NCBI GenBank assembly: GCA_964367935.1
Contig: CAYIYZ010000001.1
Location: 1-64,000 of the forward strand
DNA length: 64,000 nt
Origin: Scatomorpha sp964367935
Lineage (GTDB): Bacteria; Bacillota; Clostridia; Oscillospirales; Oscillospiraceae
Direction of reading: 5' to 3'
The notes beneath the pieces are model-generated. The model made no database searches. It was given only the letters and a program-made list of their open reading frames with translations, and was not told where the DNA came from. Made by a program: the position numbers and the translations under genes. Positions 16,998 to 24,408 of the stretch are shown in pieces (the first letter of the stretch is position 1; each line of letters opens with the position of its first letter).

Positions 16998-17033
16998 GCA
17001 CACCTTTTGGTGTGCTCTTATTTTTGGTCGGAG
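16980..17033 (-). terminator. 25-bp perfect inverted repeat at the tRNA-Pro 3' end
   Basis: Arms 16980-17004 and 17009-17033 with a TTTT/AAAA loop. The inner part (AAAATAAGAGCACACC and complement) would act as a hairpin downstream of tRNA-Pro. The outer nine bases of one arm are the last part of the tRNA itself (17025-17033). The right arm therefore includes the tRNA 3' end with CCA. Termination is likely but not certain, because no T-tract follows on the minus strand beyond the stem. Confidence 0.7.
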
Positions 17034-17100
17034 TGCGGGGACTCGAACCCCGGGCCTCTTGGTCCCGAACCAAGCACGCTACCATCTGCGCTACACCCCG
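17025..17100 (-). tRNA. tRNA-Pro (CGG anticodon)
   Basis: 76-nt cloverleaf with encoded CCA. The acceptor pairs CGGGGTG with CACTCCG (one G-T pair), with discriminator A. The anticodon arm is CTTGG-TTCGGGA-CCAAG, with CGG reading CCG codons. The T arm is CGGGG-TTCGAGT-CCCCG. It lies between the 3' ends of the phosphorylase operon and the yhaN gene. Confidence 0.95.
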
Positions 17101-17152
17101 ACATGCCTTAACATTATAGGCATTATATTCGGAAATGTCAATCTTTTTTTAT

Positions 17153-19051
17153 TCAGTCAGTACAAAACAGCAGTATCTGACGCTCCTGCGCTAACTCCTC
17201 CAATAGCTTCAAAGCACTCGCACGACGCTCACTATCTAAGTTCACGAGCACATCATCCAATATCAAGGGGAAGTTCTTATCCTTCGGCATAAGCGCCTCA
17301 CATATAGCCAAGCGCACCGCCAAGTACAAAAGATCCGTTGCACCGGCACTCAGATACTTATAGTCCCACATGACTGCAGAGCCCTCCGGCAACACCGTAG
17401 CCGACATCTCATTATCAAGCTGCACAGCCTTATACCTACCACCGCACATACGCTCAAACAACTCGCCCGCCCTGCGACTGAGCGCCGGCGAGAACCGTCT
17501 CTGCATCTCCCGATCAGCTTGCTCCAAGGCCTCTCGTGCTAATTTCAAGGCTTGTTCCTGCTTTAAATATACACTTAATTTCGAGTATAAGCTCTCCTTT
17601 TCTTCCGCTTCTCGCTCTACATCGAAATCGGCGCCCAGTTCGCCCTCCATACGAGCTATCTGCTCTCTCTGTCGCACTATGCGGCTTCTGTGCAGTTGCT
17701 CCGCCGCTTCACGCTCGCCCCTGCCACTGTCCGTAACCGCTTCACGTGCCTTGTCACTCAATTCTCTCGCACTCGTCAAATGTACTAAAGAACTTTCGAG
17801 CTGACCCACTCGCTCTCGCAATGCCGCCGCTCCTTCGCAAAGCGCCGCATACTCACGCACAGACCTCTCTATATCCTGTGGCTCACGTACCGAATACCGT
17901 GCCAGTATCTCCGATATCTTCTCCCTATTCTCACGGTCATGGCGTTGTTTGCCATGTGATTTATCACGCACTATATACAGCACATCCAATATTATTAAAA
18001 TTATACCGGACGCTAAGCACATCAGTCTATACGGTGAATAAAACACCGCCGCCAACACCAAAAACACCGCAGCCAGCATACCCAGTATCCAATAGGTTTG
18101 CTTAAAGCTGCCGCTGTAATCTTCGCTCTCTAACCGTGATAAATTTACAAGGTCACGCTCCGATGTCGACTGCGCCTCTTTCTCACTCATACCACCAAGC
18201 GCATGCGCTTCCTTTTGCCGCTGAACCGTCGATAACTCCGCCTTTGACTCATAGAGCATGGTCTGCAATTTCTTCTCATGCTCGTCCTGCTCTTGCTCTG
18301 CAGCTTTCGTCTCCTGCGCCATGCGTTCCCTGTCAAGCATATCCGTTTTCTTCCACTGCTCATATCTGCGCTCGTATTCACCTAATTCTACGCGTGCCTG
18401 CTCTAACTGTGCCGTCTTGCCGCTCCTCTCACGAGCCGCTCGCTCTATGCCCTCTACCTTCGACTCCGTTTCCGGAATGAGGCCGCTCCTATTATAGCGC
18501 AACTGCCTCTGCATCGCCCTAAGGTTCTTGTCCGTCTCCGAATATGTAAGTTCCTCCTCGCCCGAGCTTACAAGTGCGCTAATGCGCCGCTCCAACTCCG
18601 CTGAGCCCGACATCTGTACCGCACCCTGGCCTATATAAGCCGAACGCACAAACACCTCTCTCGGCACTCCTGTGAAATACTCGCCCGCATCCTTGCCGGT
18701 CACACCCTTTAAAGGCTCACCCGTATCCGTATAATGTGCCTCGAACTCACGCATGGGTGCAGTCGCAGTTTTTGTGCGTCGTATCAGCCTTATCCGCTCA
18801 TCGCCGCTCTTTAGTTCCATGCTACCTTCCATGGCAAGCCCCGACCACGGCATATACCTCTTCTTATCGGGTATATTCCCCTTGCTCGCACGCTCCGAGC
18901 TCTCTATGCCGTACAGCATCGCCCTTACGAATGCGCACCAAGTCGATTTCCCCGACTCATTGGGTAGTTTTATTACATTCAGACCCTCGGTCAAACTCAG
19001 CTCCGAGTCATTTAGCACTCCAAATCGTGCACGTAATTTCTCTATTATCAT
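17153..19051 (-). CDS. YhaN-like AAA ATPase (SMC/SbcC/RecF-type)
   Basis: 632-residue ABC/SMC-like ATPase, partner of the metallophosphoesterase encoded just upstream, as SbcC is to SbcD. Walker A is the variant LPNESGKST (about 29-37). A charged coiled-coil region covers about 190-290. A hydrophobic pair of helices follows near residue 320-365 (YWILGMLAAVFLVLAAVFYS). A second coiled coil comes next, and the C-terminal Walker B is LILDDVLVNLD. The central membrane-like hairpin is a known feature of YhaN-type proteins and suggests membrane attachment. It overlaps the upstream gene by 4 bp and is the last gene of the run. A DNA-end processing role is inferred from the family. Confidence 0.85.
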   Translation of the reverse strand: MIIEKLRARFGVLNDSELSLTEGLNVIKLPNESGKSTWCAFVRAMLYGIESSERASKGNIPDKKRYMPWSGLAMEGSMELKSGDERIRLIRRTKTATAPMREFEAHYTDTGEPLKGVTGKDAGEYFTGVPREVFVRSAYIGQGAVQMSGSAELERRISALVSSGEEELTYSETDKNLRAMQRQLRYNRSGLIPETESKVEGIERAARERSGKTAQLEQARVELGEYERRYEQWKKTDMLDRERMAQETKAAEQEQDEHEKKLQTMLYESKAELSTVQRQKEAHALGGMSEKEAQSTSERDLVNLSRLESEDYSGSFKQTYWILGMLAAVFLVLAAVFYSPYRLMCLASGIILIILDVLYIVRDKSHGKQRHDRENREKISEILARYSVREPQDIERSVREYAALCEGAAALRERVGQLESSLVHLTSARELSDKAREAVTDSGRGEREAAEQLHRSRIVRQREQIARMEGELGADFDVEREAEEKESLYSKLSVYLKQEQALKLAREALEQADREMQRRFSPALSRRAGELFERMCGGRYKAVQLDNEMSATVLPEGSAVMWDYKYLSAGATDLLYLAVRLAICEALMPKDKNFPLILDDVLVNLDSERRASALKLLEELAQERQILLFCTD

Positions 19052-20097
19052 CTGAGTGCCTCCTCACCGTCCATGGCTCTCAACCCGTACACCGCCGCCA
19101 GCTCACAGCACTCTTTTTCAGCTGAGTCGCCACTCTCATAGCGCGCTCTCAACACTCGTAAAAACGCACCACGCAAACTGTCTTCCTCTGTACGCGCCCA
19201 CACGTCGGGCTTTATGCTCGTCTCGTCTCGTAGTTGTAAACTTCCATAGTACGCCCTCACCTTTTCTCGTAAGGCACTTACATCCACAGCACTCTCCGTT
19301 TCGCCTCTCAATATCACCCTGTAGTTATCACGACTTGCGTCCCTACCCGTAGCCTTTAGCACCGCTGTCATTACATCCTCTGCACCTGTGCAATCTACTT
19401 CCAAGACCTCATAGCGAGACATGCCGAGCGGCACAAAGCGAAAGTCGCACACTTCACCCTCAGCACTTAGACTTAGAGCAATAACGCCCTTCTCGCCACA
19501 TTCGTCATAGCCCCTGCCGAAAGTGCAACCGGGATAGGCATACACAGTGTCACCCTCACGCAAGGCACCGCTATACGCATGTACATGCCCCAGAGCCACA
19601 TAACTCACATTTGCATTTTCTATCTGCTTGCGGCTTATCGCATTATACACACTAGTTCCTTGCGTCAGCTCACCGTGTATGCTAAGGATATCGCTATACC
19701 CTTCTTTGCGCTCTGCCCTAAACTCGGCTAACAGGCTATTGCACACACTGTCTGTAAACGCAGCACCAAACACTCGCATTCCCAAACGCTCAAGTTCTAC
19801 GCATTCTATGTCATGCCCCTTAAACACATGTACGCACTCAGGTAAGTTCATTCGTGCATACACGCCACTCTCTGTATAAAAGTCGTGATTTCCAGGTGCT
19901 ATAAACGTGGGTATGCTCAACCTATTAAGAAATGCCTCCAAGGCAGACACAGTCTCAGTGCCATCCGTCACATCGCCTGCCAGCAATAGTAGATCCGCAC
20001 TCTCACGCTCTATTACTTCCTCCAAGCGCTGTAAGCAGTCACGGCTCTGCTCGTCAGCTCTTAAATGTAGGTCGGCCGCATGTACTATTCTCGTCAT
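19048..20097 (-). CDS. YhaO-like metallophosphoesterase (SbcD-type exonuclease)
   Basis: 349-residue calcineurin-like phosphoesterase. All metal-site motifs are present: ADLHLRADEQ (8-17), LLAGDVTDG (about 39-47), GNHDFY (about 70-75), SIHGELTQG and LGHVHAYSG. A C-terminal helical region (about 275-349) probably binds the ATPase. In SbcCD/Mre11 complexes this subunit is the nuclease. It is translationally coupled at both ends (4-bp overlaps with ymdB and yhaN). Biochemical activity is inferred from the family. Confidence 0.88.
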   Translation of the reverse strand: MTRIVHAADLHLRADEQSRDCLQRLEEVIERESADLLLLAGDVTDGTETVSALEAFLNRLSIPTFIAPGNHDFYTESGVYARMNLPECVHVFKGHDIECVELERLGMRVFGAAFTDSVCNSLLAEFRAERKEGYSDILSIHGELTQGTSVYNAISRKQIENANVSYVALGHVHAYSGALREGDTVYAYPGCTFGRGYDECGEKGVIALSLSAEGEVCDFRFVPLGMSRYEVLEVDCTGAEDVMTAVLKATGRDASRDNYRVILRGETESAVDVSALREKVRAYYGSLQLRDETSIKPDVWARTEEDSLRGAFLRVLRARYESGDSAEKECCELAAVYGLRAMDGEEALR

Positions 20098-20867
20098 TCA
20101 AACCTCACCGCCTCTGCACTAAGGCAAGCGCCCGTCTCACACTCTATTTCAAACACTGCAGCTTCTAATTTATATGCGCCCGGTGCCGCATCATAGCGTG
20201 TAGGTGCATCGCCCAAGAACTTGCCCACCGACTGCTCCGCCCTTATCCCCAGCACCGAATATTTTGCGCCCGTCATGCCTAAATCCGTTATATAGCCCGT
20301 TCCGTTCGGATATACGCAGACATCCGAGGTCTGCACATGTGTATGTGTACCCCACAGAGCACTGACACGTCCGTCTAAATAGTGTGCCATCGCAAGCTTT
20401 TCACTCGTTGCCTCCGCATGGAAATCCACAAGTACAACCCTGCACGCATTGTCCCTTAGTAACTCATCTGCCACATAGAAGGGGTTGTCCGTATTCGTAT
20501 CCAAGGTAAAGCGACCCATTAAATTCATTATGAGCACCTTACCCTTTGCCGTATCCACACTCACAAAGCCACGTCCGGGGCAATGCGGCGCAAAATTGGC
20601 AGGGCGAATTATACGGCTGTTCTCGTCCATATAATCACGTAACTCATAGCGTGTCCACGTATGGTTACCCAAGGTAATTACATCTGCACCGCTATCGAAT
20701 ATCTCCTCTGCCTGTGAGGGGCGTATACCCACAACATTCGCATTTTCTCCGTTTACCACTATGAGGTCAAGCTCCAAATTCTTACGTAACACGGGCAAGA
20801 GCGCACGCAAAGCGTCCAAACCCGGTCTTCCAACCACGTCCCCCACAGCCAATATCTTTATCGTCAT
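20094..20867 (-). CDS. ymdB: YmdB-family metallophosphoesterase (2',3'-cyclic nucleotide phosphodiesterase)
   Basis: 257 residues from the ATG at 20867 with AGGGG 8 nt upstream. An upstream in-frame Met at 20894 lies inside the response-regulator gene and has no RBS. TIGR00282 motifs: ILAVGDVVGRPGLDAL (about 5-20), VNGENANVVG (about 38-47), LGNHTWTRYE (about 69-78), FHAEATSEK and WGTHTHVQT. In Bacillus subtilis YmdB hydrolyses 2',3'-cyclic nucleotides and affects biofilm and motility choice. In many Firmicutes it follows rny; here rny is absent and it follows a two-component system. Confidence 0.92.
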   Translation of the reverse strand: MTIKILAVGDVVGRPGLDALRALLPVLRKNLELDLIVVNGENANVVGIRPSQAEEIFDSGADVITLGNHTWTRYELRDYMDENSRIIRPANFAPHCPGRGFVSVDTAKGKVLIMNLMGRFTLDTNTDNPFYVADELLRDNACRVVLVDFHAEATSEKLAMAHYLDGRVSALWGTHTHVQTSDVCVYPNGTGYITDLGMTGAKYSVLGIRAEQSVGKFLGDAPTRYDAAPGAYKLEAAVFEIECETGACLSAEAVRFE

Positions 20868-20880
20868 CTCATTTGCCCCT

Positions 20881-21597
20881 TTACACGAAGTCATAGGCTG
20901 TCAGCAGATACCCACTACTCCTGTCACTCTTAATTGCAAGTAACTTTGTAGCCTCCAACTTCTTACGCAAACGTGAGACCTGTGTACGCACCGCCCTGTC
21001 GTCGCCGCCCATATTCATGCCCCATACCTTCTCGTACAGCACCTCGGGCAACACATGTTCGCCCGGACTCTGCGCCAAACGCATAAGCAAGGCGAATTCT
21101 TTGGGTGTAAGCATAATATCCTCACCGTTTACCTGCGCCCTCGCCGCCACAGAGTCAAGCACCAAGGGCCCGAACTTCGTCACTTCCGGTGCCGCTGACG
21201 CCGTGGCCTGCTCTGCCGTTTCCTTGCGACGGAGCAAACTCTCAACAACCGCTACAAGCTCATCGTAGTCGTACGGTTTCGTTAAATAGTAGTCGCCGCC
21301 TGCCGACAAACCCGCAACACGATCGTCCACCTGCGCTTTGCCCGATAAAAAGAGCACAGGCGTATCCGCAAACTTTCGGTACTCAGCGCAAAAGTCCACA
21401 CCGCTACCGTCAGGCAACATCACGTCCATAACCAAAATATCAGGCTTGTGCGTCTGCAACAACTTGCGTGCCTCCGCTAAGCTGTATGCCTTCACCGTCC
21501 TATAGCCTCTACGTGAAAGCTTACGCTCATTTAACGCCATCACTCGTGTATCATCTTCCACTAACATTATAAGTTCTGTCTTCGCATTATCACTCAT
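20881..21597 (-). CDS. OmpR/PhoB-type response regulator
   Basis: 238 residues from the ATG at 21597, with GGAG 9 nt upstream. The Met three codons earlier lies directly on the SD. The receiver domain (about 6-125) has acidic pocket VEDD (13-16), phosphoacceptor D58 in LVMDVMLPDGSG, and Lys in LTKPYDYDEL. The winged-helix DNA-binding domain (about 140-235) has ILLTPKEF-type and RAVRTQVSRLRKKLE recognition-helix segments. It overlaps the kinase gene by 8 bp, so the two are a cognate pair. The target genes cannot be read. Confidence 0.95.
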   Translation of the reverse strand: MSDNAKTELIMLVEDDTRVMALNERKLSRRGYRTVKAYSLAEARKLLQTHKPDILVMDVMLPDGSGVDFCAEYRKFADTPVLFLSGKAQVDDRVAGLSAGGDYYLTKPYDYDELVAVVESLLRRKETAEQATASAAPEVTKFGPLVLDSVAARAQVNGEDIMLTPKEFALLMRLAQSPGEHVLPEVLYEKVWGMNMGGDDRAVRTQVSRLRKKLEATKLLAIKSDRSSGYLLTAYDFV

Positions 21598-23578
21598 CGC
21601 TTTCATCTCCTATCGGTAATGTGAAACTTGCCGTTGTTCCGTAACCTTCTCTACTTTCTATATCCAATTGACCACCATGTGAGGCTATTATCTGCTGACA
21701 TATCATGAGACCCACGCCGCCCCTGTAGCCATGAGCACCACCTTCTATTATGCCCGTTGTCAGTTTGCTGAGTAGAGCCTCATCCATGCCCACTCCACTA
21801 TCACGCACAGAGATCCGTAAATATTCTCCCTCACGACGCAGTCCCAATGTGACCGTTCCGTCTTTCGTGTGACGTGAAGCATTCGACACCAAATTCAGCA
21901 CCACTTGCCTTAAACGCTTCTCATCGCCCATTACTCGTGGTAGGTCTGGCTCTACTTCCAACACTATTTTATTGCCCGCTTTCTCCATCGTGCTGCGGTA
22001 TTGATTCGCCACAAGCTTAAGCACCACATCTACACGCACTAAACCTAAATCTATGGATAATCTGCCCGTCTCCAGTGCCGTTATGTCCAAAAGGTCGAAC
22101 ACCGTCTTGTTCACGTCCTTGACCGTCTCTATTATCATTAGCTGATCTTCAAGCACGATATCCATCATGGGTTCCTCATCCTCTAACAGCTCCACCGTCT
22201 CACTCGCCGCTCCCATTATTACAGACAAGGGTGTCTTGATTTCATGAGCCACGACCGTCATAAACTGTGAACGCATCTGAGAAAAGTTCTCCAGTTCCTG
22301 TGCATGGCGCCTCATAGTACGCTCAGCCTCTACCGCAGTAGTTATTCGACGTGTCGTGCTATATACTATCGCCGCTGACATAAAGAAGCAAAATACCATC
22401 ATACCAAAGTCAGTCGTCATGCTGTCTACGCCGAAAAGGTATATATCAAAGTAGTAGAGCCCGTCGTGTATCGCTGTATACGCCAACACCACCAATGACA
22501 AAACTGTTATTATCTGCTCCGCTTGTACGGTCTTATCTTTTATCAGGTGCGGGAAGCGCCGTACAAACGCAATGAACAAAGCGACCATAACCAAGGTATA
22601 TGCCACATGGAAGTATATGAGCGCCGTTGAAATAAATACTGTACTACCATAGGCGAACATAAAGAAAAATACAAGAAACACTGTACAGATTGTTCTATAT
22701 AGGTATTTGTTAAACAGATTTGAATAGACCTGCATCAAAAGTTCCATAAGTAGTAGCACCACAAGTGGCATGGTCATATACTCCATTCGGAACACAAATT
22801 CCCAATCTAAGTACTGAAACAGTGCCAAAAACAGCTTTGTCCCCGTGGACATAAGGCGCAAGCCCCACGCCAGACACAAAAGCGCAAACAGAACGTGTAG
22901 TTTCTGTGATTCCATCATAAGCGCCAGTAGTAAGAAGAGCAAAAACAGAGAAAAGAATATGCCTATAATAAAATACTCCGTATATGCCGGCACATTATAA
23001 TGCCATTCAACCGTTTCCGGGTAACCTATCCATACCCCATCGTAGCCGCTTGAAGTACGGTGCACGAAGTTGCCACCCTGCTGTACCAATTCTATTACAT
23101 TATTCTCCGGCTGTGTCTCCAATATCATAGCGCCAAATCCCGGCTCAAAATCCTCCGCTGTAGTTGCCGGTGTACCCGTTGCGGCGCGCCACTGTCCGTT
23201 TGTATACACACTGCGTGCATAGTCGCCCATGACATCTAATGTGTAGAGCTGGTTATCCGGCAGAATTATCTTCATCCTTACAGTCGCACCTGAGTCTTGC
23301 GCCTTCGGCATACCCAATTCTATGCTCTCATGCGCCTCTGCAAAACTCTCAGGTGTATGCATTTCCCCCTCTATGTACTCCACATTGCCCTTTAGTTCTA
23401 CTATCGTATTATCAAAATCCACGCTACGCAGATCCCACACACCCGACTCCGAATACGCCACATAGGTCGTCAAACTCGTCTGCACGTAATACGTGCGCAG
23501 GTACCACAGTCCTCCACACACCATGAAGGTCAATATAAGCATCGCCGTTAATATTTCTATTCTTCGAGCATTACGCAT
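21590..23578 (-). CDS. Membrane sensor histidine kinase with 7TM sensor region
   Basis: 662 residues. TM1 is about 8-28, the extracytoplasmic sensor domain about 30-200, and a bundle of about seven TM helices lies at 201-410. A short coiled coil precedes HisKA with phosphoacceptor H445 (VVAHEIKTPLS). HATPase_c follows, with N box LNLVSNASRH (561-570), G1 DSGVGM (593-598) and G2 RGGVGLMICQ (619-628). The layout (exported domain plus 7TM) is 7TMR-DISM-like, the same as the GGDEF protein at 4184-5836. Its gene starts 20 bp after the SGNH lipoprotein and overlaps the response regulator. Confidence 0.95.
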   Translation of the reverse strand: MRNARRIEILTAMLILTFMVCGGLWYLRTYYVQTSLTTYVAYSESGVWDLRSVDFDNTIVELKGNVEYIEGEMHTPESFAEAHESIELGMPKAQDSGATVRMKIILPDNQLYTLDVMGDYARSVYTNGQWRAATGTPATTAEDFEPGFGAMILETQPENNVIELVQQGGNFVHRTSSGYDGVWIGYPETVEWHYNVPAYTEYFIIGIFFSLFLLFLLLALMMESQKLHVLFALLCLAWGLRLMSTGTKLFLALFQYLDWEFVFRMEYMTMPLVVLLLMELLMQVYSNLFNKYLYRTICTVFLVFFFMFAYGSTVFISTALIYFHVAYTLVMVALFIAFVRRFPHLIKDKTVQAEQIITVLSLVVLAYTAIHDGLYYFDIYLFGVDSMTTDFGMMVFCFFMSAAIVYSTTRRITTAVEAERTMRRHAQELENFSQMRSQFMTVVAHEIKTPLSVIMGAASETVELLEDEEPMMDIVLEDQLMIIETVKDVNKTVFDLLDITALETGRLSIDLGLVRVDVVLKLVANQYRSTMEKAGNKIVLEVEPDLPRVMGDEKRLRQVVLNLVSNASRHTKDGTVTLGLRREGEYLRISVRDSGVGMDEALLSKLTTGIIEGGAHGYRGGVGLMICQQIIASHGGQLDIESREGYGTTASFTLPIGDESDE

Positions 23579-23598
23579 TTATTCATCTACGCCCTTTC

Positions 23599-24408
23599 TT
23601 ATTCGTATCCATGGTTTTTCACATATTCCAGTACGAGTTCGTAGCCCTCGCTTGTTAAGTGCAGACCATCACCTATGTGCAAGTGTTCAGGCAAGCTTCC
23701 GTCCTCACCCCTGAGCGTTGAAGCTATATCTATATACCTCAGCCCCTGCTCCTCTGCTATATTGTATATCCACGCATTCGCTGCGTCAATCTTCTCATTG
23801 TTTATGTCGCTCTGATTTTCATAGCTATGCGCCACAGGGTACAGGCTTGATAGCATTATCTTCGTGTCGGGGCTCGCAGCTACCAAACCCTCGACCATAG
23901 CTGTGTACTCAGCTACAAAGTACTCTTCATCCATAAAGCTTATGCCGTTTACGCCCATATTAATTATCATATACTCGGGCTTCTCACTCGCCATCAGCTC
24001 CAAAAGCGGTATTTCCTCCCAAGTCTGCGTATCCACTATGGTCGCTGTGCTCTGATAGCTCAAGGTCAATGTGCCGCTAATCGGTGTCCATATCTGCCTT
24101 GTATAATAGCCGTCGGGCAAAATCTCAGCCAAGCGCATACCATTTATATTACTGTCCCCAAAATACACTATGGAGTTCATGTACTCCTCATCCATCTCCT
24201 CGCTCTCGGATAGGGTCGTCGGCACCTGTGTCGGAGTCGGAGTCGGGCTCGGTGTCGGTGTCGGTGACGGCGTCGGCATCGGCGTCGGTGACGGCGTCGG
24301 CACCACTGTCATGCTTGGGCTCGCCGTCGGTTCTACCGTCTCCTCCGAGCATGCCGCCAATAAAACTAGCATCGCTAACGCCGCTGTCATCAATATTCTT
24401 CTTAGCAT
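23599..24408 (-). CDS. SGNH/GDSL-type hydrolase lipoprotein
   Basis: 269 residues from the ATG at 24408, with GGAGGAGGG upstream. The signal peptide ends in lipobox LLAAC. A Pro/Thr/Ser microsatellite linker follows (about 30-63). The SGNH domain has block I as YFGDSNINGM (about 83-92), INMGVNG for block III and a C-terminal HIGDGLHLTSEG (D-x-x-H) for block V. It is probably an extracytoplasmic esterase or O-acyl hydrolase acting on a glycopolymer. The first 221 bp overlap the end of the upstream yfhO-like gene in another frame. It is followed after 20 bp by the sensor kinase. Confidence 0.88.
   Translation of the reverse strand: MLRRILMTAALAMLVLLAACSEETVEPTASPSMTVVPTPSPTPMPTPSPTPTPSPTPTPTQVPTTLSESEEMDEEYMNSIVYFGDSNINGMRLAEILPDGYYTRQIWTPISGTLTLSYQSTATIVDTQTWEEIPLLELMASEKPEYMIINMGVNGISFMDEEYFVAEYTAMVEGLVAASPDTKIMLSSLYPVAHSYENQSDINNEKIDAANAWIYNIAEEQGLRYIDIASTLRGEDGSLPEHLHIGDGLHLTSEGYELVLEYVKNHGYE

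Noticed and set aside
16763..17119. Several overlapping frames over the 71-bp repeats and tRNA-Pro
   Set aside because: They translate repeats and a tRNA gene, with no ribosome sites and no family similarity.
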